Counted from the first letter of the stretch, positions 1-8,021 are shown. The stretch: DNA of 64,000 nucleotides from Ectothiorhodospiraceae bacterium (GCA_024234875.1 JACKNM010000010.1:62001-126000); one strand, 5' to 3'. Notes: generated by a model from the letters alone, not told the origin. Translations and numbers: made by a program.

Positions 1-740
1 CTCGGCGAGGCGAAGACGCCGGTGCCTGCCTGCCCGAACGCCTTGATGAGCGCGCTGTCGTCGAACTCACCGACCGCCACCGGGCGGATGTCCTTCGCGT
101 CGAACCACAGCTCGAGCGCGCGCCGCAATGCGCTCTCCCGGGTGGGCAGGAGCATCGGCTCGCCGTCGAGCGAGCGCGGGAAGCCGGGCGCGAGCCGTTG
201 CGCCAGGGAGCTCGCGGCGAAGAACGTGACCCCGCTGTCTCCGAGCAGATGGCTGTAGACGCGGACGTTGAGCCCCGGCGCCGCGGGGCCGTCGGCGAGC
301 ACGATGTCGAGCTGATGCATCGCCAGATCCGCCATCAGCGCGTCGAGCTTGCCTTCCCGGCACACCATCCGCACCGGGGTCCTCATGGCCAGCGCCGGCT
401 CGAGCAGGCGGTATGCGACGAGCTTCGGCATCACGTCCGTGATGCCGACGGTGAGGGTCAACGGACCGGTGCGCGCGCCGCCGCGCAACACCTCCGAGAG
501 CTCGGCGCCGAGGGCGAAGATCTCCTCCGCGTACTCGTAGACCACCTGGCCGGTGTCGGTGAGGACGAGGCGGCGACCCTTGCGCGCGAACAGGCGTGCG
601 CCGACCGCGTCCTCCAGCATCTTGATCTGCCCGCTGATGGTCTGCGGCGTGACGTGCAGCGCCTGGGCCGCGCGCGCCACCCCACCCTCGCGGGCGACGG
701 TCCAGAAGTAGAGGAGGTGGTGGTAGTTGAGGTGGCGCAT
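1..740 (-). CDS. LysR-family regulator, NhaR-like (3' truncated by window edge)
   Basis: This is a LysR-type transcriptional regulator read from an ATG at 740 with a GAGGAG ribosome-binding site just upstream. It stays open to the window edge, so about 246 residues are visible and the C-terminus is missing. The N-terminus is a winged helix-turn-helix: MRHLNYHHLLYFWTVAREGG, followed by ARAAQALHVTPQTISGQIK. The HLNYxHLxYFW and LTPQTISGQI signatures are those of NhaR, the activator of Na+/H+ antiporter genes in enterobacteria, rather than of a generic LysR. Residues from about 90 onward form the periplasmic-binding-protein-like effector domain. The HPF-like gene follows upstream in the same direction, so the two may be co-transcribed. 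The NhaR subfamily call is good; the target genes are unknown, and no antiporter lies in view. Confidence 0.85.
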   Translation of the reverse strand, partial: MRHLNYHHLLYFWTVAREGGVARAAQALHVTPQTISGQIKMLEDAVGARLFARKGRRLVLTDTGQVVYEYAEEIFALGAELSEVLRGGARTGPLTLTVGITDVMPKLVAYRLLEPALAMRTPVRMVCREGKLDALMADLAMHQLDIVLADGPAAPGLNVRVYSHLLGDSGVTFFAASSLAQRLAPGFPRSLDGEPMLLPTRESALRRALELWFDAKDIRPVAVGEFDDSALIKAFGQAGTGVFASP

Positions 741-767
741 GATGGTCTCCTCGCGCGGTGGGGCGCG

Positions 768-1112
768 TCAGGCGGGGGTCGGCTCGGGCCGCGGTCGCAG
801 GCTCGACCGCAACCCGCGCCCGACACGCTGGCCGATGGTGCGCGCGGCGCGGGCGAAGGCGCGCGCGACGGAGGTCTCGAGGTCGCGGTCGCTGGCCGAG
901 ACCCGCACCGACAGCCGGCGGCGCAGGCGCGCGTCGAGGTCGCAGCGAAACCGGGCCGGGAGTCCCGGTCGGCGCTCGTGGACGATGGTGGCGGTGAGGT
1001 CGTCGATCGCGCCGGCGTAGCGGCTGACCGCGAGGTCGCGGTAGCGCCGGGCGAGCGAGGTCACCTCCTCGCGGTCGAGATCCAGGGTGTCGGTGGCCAG
1101 TATGACCTGCAT
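768..1112 (-). CDS. HPF/RaiA-family ribosome-associated protein
   Basis: This 114-residue protein starts at an ATG at 1112 with a GAGGAG site upstream. The N-terminal 95 residues look like the sigma-54 modulation / hibernation-promoting-factor fold: MQVILATDTLDLDREEV, then a helix, then ATIVHERRPGLPARFRCDLDA strands. The family binds the 30S subunit and inactivates or dimerises ribosomes in stationary phase. The C-terminal 20 residues are basic and proline-rich (QRVGRGLRSSLRPRPEPTPA) and not typical. There is no long C-terminal dimerisation domain, so this is a short-form member. It lies 27 bp upstream of the LysR gene on the same strand. The family call is moderate because divergence is high. 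Confidence 0.65.
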   Translation of the reverse strand: MQVILATDTLDLDREEVTSLARRYRDLAVSRYAGAIDDLTATIVHERRPGLPARFRCDLDARLRRRLSVRVSASDRDLETSVARAFARAARTIGQRVGRGLRSSLRPRPEPTPA

Positions 1113-1189
1113 GGCTCGCTCCTCGGATGGTCGGGGTCGGCGTGCTGCGGTGCCCCGCGGCTCACGCCTCGGATCCGAGATGGGGGTCG

Positions 1190-1260
1190 TTTTGAGTCGT
1201 AAAAGTCGAATTTAAGGCGCGCAGTATACGAAAAACACGAATGTTTGACAGGCTGTCGAG
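1190..1260 (-). promoter_or_regulatory. AT-rich candidate promoter of the HPF-like/LysR genes
   Basis: This is a conspicuously AT-rich patch in a GC-rich neighbourhood. On the minus strand it holds a TATACT hexamer (bases 1228 to 1223) with an AT-rich tract upstream, which fits a -10 box. The -35 is poor. It lies about 110 bp upstream of the HPF-like start. The rest of 1113-1458 is the divergent intergenic region toward the MFS gene and shows nothing else clear. Confidence 0.35.
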
Positions 1261-1458
1261 CAGCTCGGCTCCGCGGCAGTCTGCGCCTCGCACAAGGCTT
1301 ACCCGAGCCCGTCGACGTGTGGGGCGGAGACCGCGCCTCAGACGGCCCGACGACCGGCCGCGATGCGGATCCTCGACCAAGCACCCACGCGCACGGCCGG
1401 CACTCTGCTAGAGTCCGCGCCGCCGCCCGTGGCGCCACCGCGTGAGCTCTCGACCTCC

Positions 1459-2670
1459 ATGGCCACCGCTGACCTCGCCGCTCCACGGCGTGACTCCAAG
1501 GTGATCGGGCTCGTCAGCACCGGTCACTTCTTCAGCCACTTCTACATGTTGCTCCTGCCGCCGCTGTTCCCGGTGCTGCGCGACGTCTACGGCGTGGGGT
1601 TCACCGAGCTCGGCCTCACCATCACCGCCTACAGCCTGGTCACCGGTCTCATCCAGGCGCCGGTCGGCTTCCTGGTCGACCGCTACGGCGCGCGGATGCT
1701 GTTGGTGGCCGCGCTGGCCCTGGAGTCGGTGGCGATCGGCGCAATCGGACTGTTCCCGAGCTTCGGTGCCCTGATCGTGCTGATGATGATCGCCGGCGTC
1801 GCCAACGCGGTCTTCCATCCGGCCGATTACGCCCTGCTCAACGCCTCGGTCGATCCACGACGGATGGGGCGGGCGTTCTCGATGCACACGTTCGCCGGGC
1901 ACCTCGGTACCGCGGCGGCGCCGATCACCGTGCTCTGGCTGATGGCGGTGAGCGACCTCTCGACCGCGTTGCTGATCTGCGGAGCGGCGGGTGTGGTCGT
2001 CGCCGTGCTGGTCGCGATGGCATCCGATGTCCTCGCCGAGGTGCCGCGCGAGAGCACTCGACACGCGGCGGGTGGTGGCAGCCGCGCGGCCGGCCTCGCG
2101 GTGCTGTTGAGCGGTCCGGTGCTGATGGGGCTCGTCTTCTACGTCTTCATCTCGTTGTTCCAGCGCGGGATGAGTCAGTTCGGGGTCTCGGCGGTGCATC
2201 TCCTGCACGAGATTCCGCTGACCGAGGCCGGCACCGTCCTCACCGGCTACCTCTTCGCCGCCCCGGTCGGCGTCCTCTTCGGTGGCTGGGTGGCCGACCG
2301 CACCACCCACCACGCGCTGTTCGCGGCCGCCGCGTTCGTGCTCATCGCGCTCGCCGCGTTCGGTCTCGCGTCGCTGCCGGTGTCGACGCTGCAGGCGGCG
2401 GCGCTGTTCGCGGTGGTCGGGTTCGCGGCCGGTGCGGTGGCGCCGTCGCGCGACATGCTGATCCGCTCGGTGACGCCGCCGGGCCAGGTCGGCAAGGTCT
2501 TCGGCTTCGTCTCCACCGGATTCAACATCGCCGGCGTGGTTGCGCCACCGGCCTACGGCTACCTGCTCGACCACGGTGAGCCGGCAATCGTGTTCTGGGC
2601 GGTCGGGGTGCTCGCGCTGGTCACCGTGGGCACGGTGATCGCGACCGGCCAGCAGGCACGCCGCGGCTGA
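1459..2670 (+). CDS. MFS transporter
   Basis: This is a 403-residue major facilitator superfamily permease with about 12 hydrophobic segments, starting from the ATG at 1459 (MATADLAAPRRD). An in-frame ATG at 1363 would add 32 proline-rich residues without a ribosome site, so I prefer the shorter form. The motif VDRYGARMLLVAALALE after TM2 is the MFS motif A region (G-x-x-x-D-R-x-G-x-R). The second half begins near residue 195 after a short basic linker and repeats the pattern at GGWVADR. It resembles the MFS genes annotated as organic-acid or unknown-solute transporters next to LysR regulators. The substrate cannot be read from the sequence. It is inner-membrane and probably monocistronic. 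Confidence 0.88.
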   Translation: MATADLAAPRRDSKVIGLVSTGHFFSHFYMLLLPPLFPVLRDVYGVGFTELGLTITAYSLVTGLIQAPVGFLVDRYGARMLLVAALALESVAIGAIGLFPSFGALIVLMMIAGVANAVFHPADYALLNASVDPRRMGRAFSMHTFAGHLGTAAAPITVLWLMAVSDLSTALLICGAAGVVVAVLVAMASDVLAEVPRESTRHAAGGGSRAAGLAVLLSGPVLMGLVFYVFISLFQRGMSQFGVSAVHLLHEIPLTEAGTVLTGYLFAAPVGVLFGGWVADRTTHHALFAAAAFVLIALAAFGLASLPVSTLQAAALFAVVGFAAGAVAPSRDMLIRSVTPPGQVGKVFGFVSTGFNIAGVVAPPAYGYLLDHGEPAIVFWAVGVLALVTVGTVIATGQQARRG

Positions 2671-2752
2671 CAGGTTGATGGCCACCGGCGGGCCTCCGAT
2701 CCGTCGGAAAACTTGACGCCGGAGATCTCGCGCGATCGCCGAGGATCTTGCA

Positions 2753-2770
2753 ATTGGCTGAAAAGCCAAT
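2753..2770. promoter_or_regulatory. Perfect inverted repeat upstream of a sigma-54 promoter
   Basis: ATTGGCT-GAAA-AGCCAAT is a perfect 7-bp-arm palindrome centred about 32 bp upstream of the -24 element of the PEP-CTERM gene promoter. It could be a binding site for an activator or repressor. It is closer than the usual 80-150 bp enhancer distance for RpoN activators. Confidence 0.45.
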
Positions 2771-2792
2771 CGTTCTTCTCGAAGCTGGCTTG

Positions 2793-2808
2793 TGGTACGC
2801 GCGTTGCT
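2793..2808 (+). promoter_or_regulatory. Sigma-54 (RpoN) -24/-12 promoter of the PEP-CTERM gene
   Basis: TGGTACGCGCGTTGCT matches the RpoN consensus TGGCACG-N4-TTGCW at all but one position. The invariant GG (2794-2795) and GC (2806-2807) are separated by the required 10 bp. It lies about 100 bp upstream of the GTG at 2911, which leaves a leader of roughly 90 nt. PEP-CTERM genes in other proteobacteria are known to be driven by RpoN with the PrsK/PrsR two-component system. Neither regulator is in the window. Confidence 0.8.
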
Positions 2809-2910
2809 TTCCTGTCGGTCCACCGCTCGCCCCGAGTCCGCGGGGCGAGGGTGACCCCATCGCCGCCGTGACGCGGCGACCTCGAAGAACATCAAGGGGA
2901 ACCGACAAGA

Positions 2911-4680
2911 GTGATCATTTCCTGTCGCCAGACGCCGAAGTCTCGGCTTCCGCACCTCGGCCGCACCACGGCCATCGCGCTCGCGCTCGGTCTGGGCATC
3001 GCGCCCGGGCTACGTGCCACCGTCGTGTTCGACGGTGCGACCTCTCCCGACGCGTTCAATGCGAACATCGACGCCCAGGACGGCATCATGGCCGGCGGTT
3101 TCTCCGTCGGCATCGCCCAGCAGCCGACCCCCGGCGCGCCTCCGCCGCCGACCGACGGCTCGCTGGTGATCAGCTCTGGTAGCACCCTGACCGCCGGCGG
3201 CGACGTCCTCGTCGGCAATACCGCCGGCAACGACGGCACCATGATCGTCACCGGCGCCGGGTCCGGCTTGCTGGTGCCCGGCCAGCTCGTGGTCGGTAAC
3301 GGGGTGGTGCTTCCCGGGCTGGGTGGTGGCGTTCCGGGGGCGACCTCGGTCGGCACCGTGGACGTGAGCGCCGGGGCCTCGCTCGAGGCGGCCCAACTCG
3401 TGGTCGGCACCTTCGCGGCCGGCGCGACATCGGGGCTCGGTGACGGCGCGCTCGACGTGAGCGGCACCGGATCCCATCTCCAGATCAACGGCTTCGCCCG
3501 TATCGGCCAGGACGGCACCGGCACGCTGGACCTCACGTCGGGGGCGACCGCCGCGGTGAGTGGCGATCTGAGCATCGCCCACACCGGTGGCGGTAGTGGA
3601 AGCGTCACCGTCGGCAATGGCGCGGCGCTCGACGTCGAGCGTGCGCTGCGGGTGGGCGAGGCCGGGACCGGCACGCTCGATCTCGAAGGTGGCGCCATCA
3701 CCGCCGGCGCGTTGGTCGCCGGCCGGGCCCCGAGCGGGAACGGGGACATCGCCATCACCGGCTCGACCAGTCGCGTGGATCTGATGGGCGTGCCCGGCGT
3801 GTTGCCGGCCCAGCTCCAGCTCGGCGTCGCCGGCCGCGCCGACATGCGGATCGACCTCGGCGCCGAGGTCGTGCTCCACGGTGACGGCGCGATCGTCCAG
3901 GTGGCGCGCGGCGACGCCGACCAGCCCGGCGCGCCGGCAGCGCGGCCAGGAAGCGGCCTGGAGATCTCCGGTGGTGGTCGGCTCGTCGCCGACGGCGCCG
4001 GCGTGCGCATGAACATCGGTCAGACCGCCAATGCGTCGGGCACGGTGACCCTGTCGGGTGGCGGGTCGGCGTTGCGCCTGGGGGCACCCGACTCGCGGCT
4101 GCGGGTGGGTCGAGACGGCGCCGGGCTGCTCAGCGTGAGCTTCGGCGCCTCGGTCCAGGCCGGGCTGATCGAGGTCGGCAGTCAGGGCGTGCTGATGGGT
4201 AACGGCGGCACCGTCGCCGGCGTGGTGACGGTCGCCGCCGGCGGCGTCGTGTCCCCGGGTCTCTCGCCCGGCGAGCTCCACTTCAGTGACTTCGTCGACT
4301 TCGCGGCCGGCGGGACGCTGGTGCTCGAGGTCGGCGTCGCGTCCGGCGGCGGGCTCGTCCTCGACCGGGTGCACTTCGACGGCGGGGTCGACTTGGCGGG
4401 CGCCATCGTCGAGCTCTCGCTCCTCGACGGGCTCGGCGCCAATGTGCTCGATACGCTCTCGATCGGCGATTTCGTCGACGTGCTCGGCGTCGCCGCGGCG
4501 CCGTCGGTCTTCGCCGATGCGAGCTTCACCCTGCGCACCGGTGGCCCGACCACCACCGCGCTCGCGTTCTCGACCAGCACCGGCGGCTTCGCGCTGCCGC
4601 CGAGCGCGGTCCCGGAGCCCGCGAGCCTCGCCCTCGCGCTGCTCGGGTTGGTCGGGGCGCGACGCCGACGTCGGGGCTGA
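2911..4680 (+). CDS. PEP-CTERM surface protein with beta-helix-like repeats
   Basis: This 589-residue secreted protein starts at a GTG at 2911, 10 bp after AAGGGGA. Residues 1-36 form a signal peptide ending near GLRA. The body (about 40-440) is a run of glycine-rich repeats of the type VGxxGTGTLDLxxGAxxxxG, which suggest a right-handed beta-helix stalk. Residues about 425-470 hold the typical 'GNGGTVAGVVTVAAGGVVSPG' element seen in such repeats. The C-terminus is a PEP-CTERM sorting signal: VPEPASLALALLGLVGARRR, a proline-glutamate-proline motif, a hydrophobic segment and an arginine tail. Exosortase (EpsH/XrtA) would cleave it and attach the protein to the outer surface or matrix. No exosortase is in the window. 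It is behind a sigma-54 promoter and closed by a strong hairpin, so it is a single-gene transcript. Confidence 0.9.
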   Translation: MIISCRQTPKSRLPHLGRTTAIALALGLGIAPGLRATVVFDGATSPDAFNANIDAQDGIMAGGFSVGIAQQPTPGAPPPPTDGSLVISSGSTLTAGGDVLVGNTAGNDGTMIVTGAGSGLLVPGQLVVGNGVVLPGLGGGVPGATSVGTVDVSAGASLEAAQLVVGTFAAGATSGLGDGALDVSGTGSHLQINGFARIGQDGTGTLDLTSGATAAVSGDLSIAHTGGGSGSVTVGNGAALDVERALRVGEAGTGTLDLEGGAITAGALVAGRAPSGNGDIAITGSTSRVDLMGVPGVLPAQLQLGVAGRADMRIDLGAEVVLHGDGAIVQVARGDADQPGAPAARPGSGLEISGGGRLVADGAGVRMNIGQTANASGTVTLSGGGSALRLGAPDSRLRVGRDGAGLLSVSFGASVQAGLIEVGSQGVLMGNGGTVAGVVTVAAGGVVSPGLSPGELHFSDFVDFAAGGTLVLEVGVASGGGLVLDRVHFDGGVDLAGAIVELSLLDGLGANVLDTLSIGDFVDVLGVAAAPSVFADASFTLRTGGPTTTALAFSTSTGGFALPPSAVPEPASLALALLGLVGARRRRRG

Positions 4681-4724
4681 ACCCGCCGCGGCCGGGTGTC
4701 GAAATCGCGCCTTGTGCCTGCCGG

Positions 4725-4757
4725 CTCAGCACAACTCCACGATGGGGTTGTGCTGAG
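4725..4757 (+). terminator. Hairpin after the PEP-CTERM gene
   Basis: CTCAGCACAAC and GTTGTGCTGAG form a perfect 11-bp stem separated by 11 bases, followed by TTTCCC. It lies 44 bp after the stop at 4680 and before the convergent gene ending at 4785, so it probably terminates both. The T-run is short. Confidence 0.7.
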
Positions 4758-4784
4758 TTTCCCGCGCACGGCCCGCCGGTGGCG

Positions 4785-5324
4785 CTACCCCGGATTGCCC
4801 GCGTCCTCGCGTCGCCGCAAGGTCGGGCGGCCGCGCGTGTCGATGAGACCGTGGTCGAGCAGCCAGCGGCGTGCATCCTCGGCGTCCTCGGCGAACCAGG
4901 CGGCGGCACTGCCCAGGCGGAAGGTGTAGCCCCACGCGTCCATGTCTTGCAGCAGGCGAGCCGCCCCGAAGCCACGGAGCTGGTCGGCGAGGACGATCGC
5001 GAGGTAGTTGACCCCGTTCTCCTCGTCGACGTCACCGCCGGCGTCGGTATGCAGGCGCGCTCTTCGGCTGGCGTCCATGCAGATCACGTGGCATGCCTCG
5101 TGAAGCGCGGAGTGGACTGGGGTGTCGTCACGAATCCAGACCGTCTCGCCGACGATGCCGGCCTCGGGCTCGCCCCAGTAGGTGCCGGGAATGGCGGCGT
5201 CGTCGGCGACTCGGCCCACTCGCAGACCGAACGCTCCCAGCAGTCCCGCCAGCGCGCCGGCCGGCAGCGCGCCGCAGGGCAGCACCCCGGGCTCGCTCCC
5301 CGAGGCCGACGGGTCGGTGCTCAC
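4785..5324 (-). CDS. Unknown protein with an HExxH zinc-protease-like motif
   Basis: This 179-residue protein starts at a GTG at 5324 whose GTGA overlaps the TGA of the gene upstream, so translation is coupled. I do not recognise the family by name. Residues about 66-86 (VWIRDDTPVHSALHEACHVI) contain HEACH, which matches HExxH, the metal-binding and catalytic motif of gluzincin/zincin proteases. An acidic patch further on (GGDVDEENGVNYLAIVLAD) could supply the third ligand. The C-terminal third is helical and tryptophan-containing (AAAWFAEDAEDARRWLLDHG). There is no signal peptide or membrane segment, so it is likely cytoplasmic. Coupling to an AhpD-like protein suggests a shared role. Activity is unproven; the motif could be structural only. 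Confidence 0.75.
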   Translation of the reverse strand: MSTDPSASGSEPGVLPCGALPAGALAGLLGAFGLRVGRVADDAAIPGTYWGEPEAGIVGETVWIRDDTPVHSALHEACHVICMDASRRARLHTDAGGDVDEENGVNYLAIVLADQLRGFGAARLLQDMDAWGYTFRLGSAAAWFAEDAEDARRWLLDHGLIDTRGRPTLRRREDAGNPG

Positions 5325-5908
5325 TGGGCGGCGTCGGCCGGGGGTGCGAGCCGCGTGCCGCTGGCGAGGACGTGCTCGAGCACGCCGTCCTCCATCCCGA
5401 TCTGCATCGCCTCGTTGAACCGGTTGAAGAAGCCGCACAGCGCGATGCGCAGCGTGAGCTCCACCAGCTGCGGCTCGGTGAAGTGCTCGCGCAGCCGCTC
5501 GAAGATCGCGTCGCGGATGCGCTGCGGGTGCTCGGTCACCGCCACCGCGTAGTCGCGCACCAGCCGCTCGACCGGACCGAGGCCGGGGCAGTCCGGGTCG
5601 AGGATGCGGTCGACGGTCTCGGGATCGAGCCCGTGCTCGACCAGGCGTGGGGCGTGATGCGCCACGCAGTAGGTGCACTCGTTGAGCTTCGAGACCACCA
5701 CCACCGCGATCTCGAGATAACGCTTGGGCAAGAGCGCCTCGTCGGCGAGGTCGAGCAGCATGCCCATCAGGTGCTCGAGGACCGGTGGGCGGTGCGCGAA
5801 CACGCGCACCTGGTTGAGGAACGGGCCGTACTCCTCGGCGAATCGACGGTAGACCGGCTGCAGGTGCTCGGGGACCTCGTCGATCGAGACGTCGCGCACT
5901 CGGGCCAT
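5321..5908 (-). CDS. Carboxymuconolactone decarboxylase / AhpD-like protein
   Basis: This 195-residue all-helical protein has an ATG at 5908 with a strong GGAGGAGGAG site. Residues about 70-85 carry ECTYCVAHHAPRL, the E-x-x-C-x-x-C-x-x-x-H active-site signature of the AhpD/carboxymuconolactone-decarboxylase superfamily, so redox or peroxidase-related activity is more likely than true decarboxylation. The length and single domain are typical of the peroxidase-related subgroup. It is the first gene of a two-gene minus-strand operon with the HExxH protein. The substrate is unknown. Confidence 0.85.
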   Translation of the reverse strand: MARVRDVSIDEVPEHLQPVYRRFAEEYGPFLNQVRVFAHRPPVLEHLMGMLLDLADEALLPKRYLEIAVVVVSKLNECTYCVAHHAPRLVEHGLDPETVDRILDPDCPGLGPVERLVRDYAVAVTEHPQRIRDAIFERLREHFTEPQLVELTLRIALCGFFNRFNEAMQIGMEDGVLEHVLASGTRLAPPADAAQ

Positions 5909-6166
5909 GGGACTCCTCCTCCGGCGGCGGGCGCGCCGGGTTGGCGCATCGCGTGGGCGGCCGCGCGGTCAAGAATAGGTAAACCCCGGCCACGGCGACA
6001 AACGCCGGCGCGCGCCACTTCGGGCGCGCAGGCGTACCTTGACGGTACGTCGAGCACCCGAAGCAAGCCCAACGCCGCGGATGCCGGCAGATCCTCGGTC
6101 GCACCCAAGGGTTCATGAATATTCCGGGCTAGACTGCGCAGGTCGTCACGCCCAGGGGAGTGTGCA

Positions 6167-6724
6167 ATGCACCGCGTCCAGTCCGTACCGGTCGAGCCCA
6201 TGACCGCCGAGGCCTTCGCCCCCTTCGGCACGCTCTACCTGATGCACGAGCGACCCGCGGGCGAGCGCCGCACGATCCGCTGGCCGTTCGAGTGCGACGG
6301 CCGCACCACGGTCAGCACCATCTGGCAGCCGGCGGGCGGGCGCGAGTTCACCCTGCTCGAGCGCCATCACGATGTGACCCAGGCGTTCGTCCAGATCGAC
6401 GGCGACCCCGCGGTGGTCTGTGTGGCGGCGCCGACCGGTCCGCAGCCGGAGTCGATTCCGCGCCCCGAGCACGTGCGTGCGTTCCTGATCCCGAGCGGAG
6501 TTCCGTACGCCTTCCATCGTCGGGTCTGGCATTCCCTGGACCGCTTCGTGCTCGGCCCGACCGGCGCGACCTTCGTGATCCTCAACACCGAGCCGAACCC
6601 GACCCAGGTCGTCGACTACGCGGACGGCGCCTGTACCCTGTGGACCGACCTCGACGCGGATCCCGAGCCTGCGCGCCGGCGTCTGCCGGGCACCTTCGGG
6701 GTGCGTTTCGAGCTGGGGCTGTGA
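6167..6724 (+). CDS. Ureidoglycolate lyase (AllA)-family protein
   Basis: This 185-residue cupin-type protein starts at ATG 6167, preceded by AGGGGAG. The early motif MTAEAFAPFGTLY is the characteristic N-terminal strand of AllA, and RRVWHSLDRFVLG near residues 120-132 is the H-x-x-x-x-P/D cupin strand seen in the family (usually WHHPLxAL). The family releases urea and glyoxylate from ureidoglycolate in allantoin degradation. No other allantoin genes are nearby, and several positions diverge, so the exact substrate may differ. It stands alone between divergent and convergent neighbours. A weak -10 (TAGACT) lies about 35 bp upstream. Confidence 0.65.
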   Translation: MHRVQSVPVEPMTAEAFAPFGTLYLMHERPAGERRTIRWPFECDGRTTVSTIWQPAGGREFTLLERHHDVTQAFVQIDGDPAVVCVAAPTGPQPESIPRPEHVRAFLIPSGVPYAFHRRVWHSLDRFVLGPTGATFVILNTEPNPTQVVDYADGACTLWTDLDADPEPARRRLPGTFGVRFELGL

Positions 6725-6763
6725 GGTCGCCGGGCGCGGTCGCTGTCGCGTAGGATCCGTTCC

Positions 6764-7186
6764 GTGTCGGACGACGAGAACCAGATTCCGCTCTTTCGCG
6801 GCGTCATCGAGCCGTCGGCCGACGGCCGTCCTCCGGTCAGCGACGAGCGGCCCGACACCCTTCCCAGCAAGACCTACAAGCTCCGCGTCCCCTTCGGCAC
6901 CGGCATCCTCGACGTGTTCATCACCGTCAGCGACAAGGACGATCGGCCGTACGAGTTCTTCATCAACTGCACCAATGTCGAGTTGAGCGAGCACCTGACC
7001 GCGATCTCCGCCCTCGGATCGCGAATGCTGCGCAACGGCTTCCCGGTCGAGGCGGTGGCGCGCGACCTGATGGACATCGCCAGCCCCCACACCGGCCACA
7101 TGCGCCGCAAGGGCTACTGCCAGAGCCTGTCGGCCCTGATCGGTTGGACCCTGCTCGCTCACGCGCGGGGTGAGACCCCGGAGTGA
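6764..7186 (+). CDS. Stand-alone TSCPD-domain protein (NrdJ C-terminal-like)
   Basis: This is a 140-residue protein from a GTG at 6764. From residue 35 on it matches the TSCPD domain found at the C-terminus of B12-dependent class II ribonucleotide reductases and in the split NrdJb subunit: YKLRVPFGTGILDVFITVSD, then PYEFFINCTNVELSEHLTAI, then RKGYCQSLSALIGW. Here the domain stands alone without the catalytic reductase half. The preceding 34 residues are polar and low-complexity. In other genomes such small TSCPD proteins are uncharacterised; a nucleotide-binding or reductase-accessory role is possible. It is 40 bp downstream of the AllA-like gene on the same strand, so a shared transcript is likely. 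Confidence 0.7.
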   Translation: MSDDENQIPLFRGVIEPSADGRPPVSDERPDTLPSKTYKLRVPFGTGILDVFITVSDKDDRPYEFFINCTNVELSEHLTAISALGSRMLRNGFPVEAVARDLMDIASPHTGHMRRKGYCQSLSALIGWTLLAHARGETPE

Positions 7187-7196
7187 GGCCCGCCGT

Positions 7197-7455
7197 CCCG
7201 GGTTTCGCTGCGCTCCACCCGGGCTACGCGGGTCCGTAGCCTGGACGGAGCGCGAGCGCAGTCCGGGAAGCCGCGCGAAGCGCGGCCGGGGTGGGCTTGT
7301 CGGCCCCCGGGTTTCGCTGCGCTGCACCCGGGCTACGCGGAGCGTCGGCGCGTCCGGGAAGCCGCGCGAAGCGCGGCCGGGGTGGGCCTGTCGGCCCCCG
7401 GGTTACGCTGCGCTCCACCGGGGCTACGCGGAGCGTCGGCGCGTCCGGGAAGCCC
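7197..7455. repeat. REP cluster: three copies, 91-bp tandem period
   Basis: Three near-identical palindromic units begin at 7197, 7306 and 7397. Each reads CCCGGGTT-T/A-CGCTGCGCT, a short CCA, then a CCGGGGCTACG-type arm. Between them a second palindromic block (GTCCGGGAAGCCGCGCGAAG with CGCGGCCGGGG) starts at 7261, 7352 and 7443, giving an exact 91-bp period. The block fills 7187-7460 between the TSCPD gene and the RAYT gene. It is a classical REP cluster next to its likely mobilising transposase. Confidence 0.85.
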
Positions 7456-7460
7456 CGGGG

Positions 7461-8021
7461 TCACGCGATGGGGCCGAAACTCGGAGGCCCGGAAGACCTG
7501 GCTGGGGGACCCGCGCGCGACGTGGCTTCGCCGCCCCACGCTGCCGGGAGCAGGCCGGTGCGCACGAATCGGTGGAAGCTCGAGAACGGCCAGTCGACGA
7601 CACGGTTCACCAAGCCGTGCTTCACCGGGTTGATGTGGACGTAGTCGATGTGTCGGCGCAGGTCGTGTGCGTCGCGGATCGTGTGCTCCCAGTATCGTCG
7701 CTGCCAGAGGGCGCGCCCGCCGTCGGACCGGTGCGGAAGCTCAAGCCCCGATCGGACCAGGGCGCGGGTGAACCGCTGCTTGATGCGCTGCATCCGCAGG
7801 GGGTAGTCGGCATCTCCCGGCGGAAGGGTGGCCACGAGGTGCAGGTGGTCGGGCAACACCACGATGGCCTCGATGCCGAAAGGGTGCTCGCCGGCGACCG
7901 CGCGGATGGCCGCCCGGAGCGCCTCGACTCGACGGACGAGCAGGTCGCTTCTGCGGTCGGCGAGCGCGGCGGTGAAGAAGTAGGTGCCGCCTTCGACGAA
8001 GGACCGGCGATAGGCGACCAT
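7461..8021 (-). CDS. REP-associated tyrosine transposase (RAYT)
   Basis: This 186-residue single-domain Y1 transposase starts at ATG 8021. The family cleaves and rejoins single-stranded REP hairpins. The HUH motif is HLH in AIVVLPDHLHLVATLP (residues about 52-68). The catalytic region HIDYVHINPVKHGLV (about 132-146) contains the conserved tyrosine, and YRRSFVEGGTYFFTA is the usual N-terminal signature. Length matches RAYTs. The last 20 residues are proline/glycine-rich and may run into repeat-derived sequence. It sits between three REPs on one side and another at 8176-8208, the typical REPtron layout. All key residues are present, so it may be active. Confidence 0.92.
   Translation of the reverse strand: MVAYRRSFVEGGTYFFTAALADRRSDLLVRRVEALRAAIRAVAGEHPFGIEAIVVLPDHLHLVATLPPGDADYPLRMQRIKQRFTRALVRSGLELPHRSDGGRALWQRRYWEHTIRDAHDLRRHIDYVHINPVKHGLVNRVVDWPFSSFHRFVRTGLLPAAWGGEATSRAGPPARSSGPPSFGPIA

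Noticed and set aside
1363..1458. Upstream ATG start for the first MFS gene
   Set aside because: It adds a proline-rich stretch without ribosome site or TM; ATG 1459 fits the family's length.
1408..2955. Long antisense open frame over the MFS gene
   Set aside because: Arg/His/Asp-rich low-complexity translation typical of the shadow of a GC-rich gene; no fold or motif; real MFS signatures are on the plus strand.
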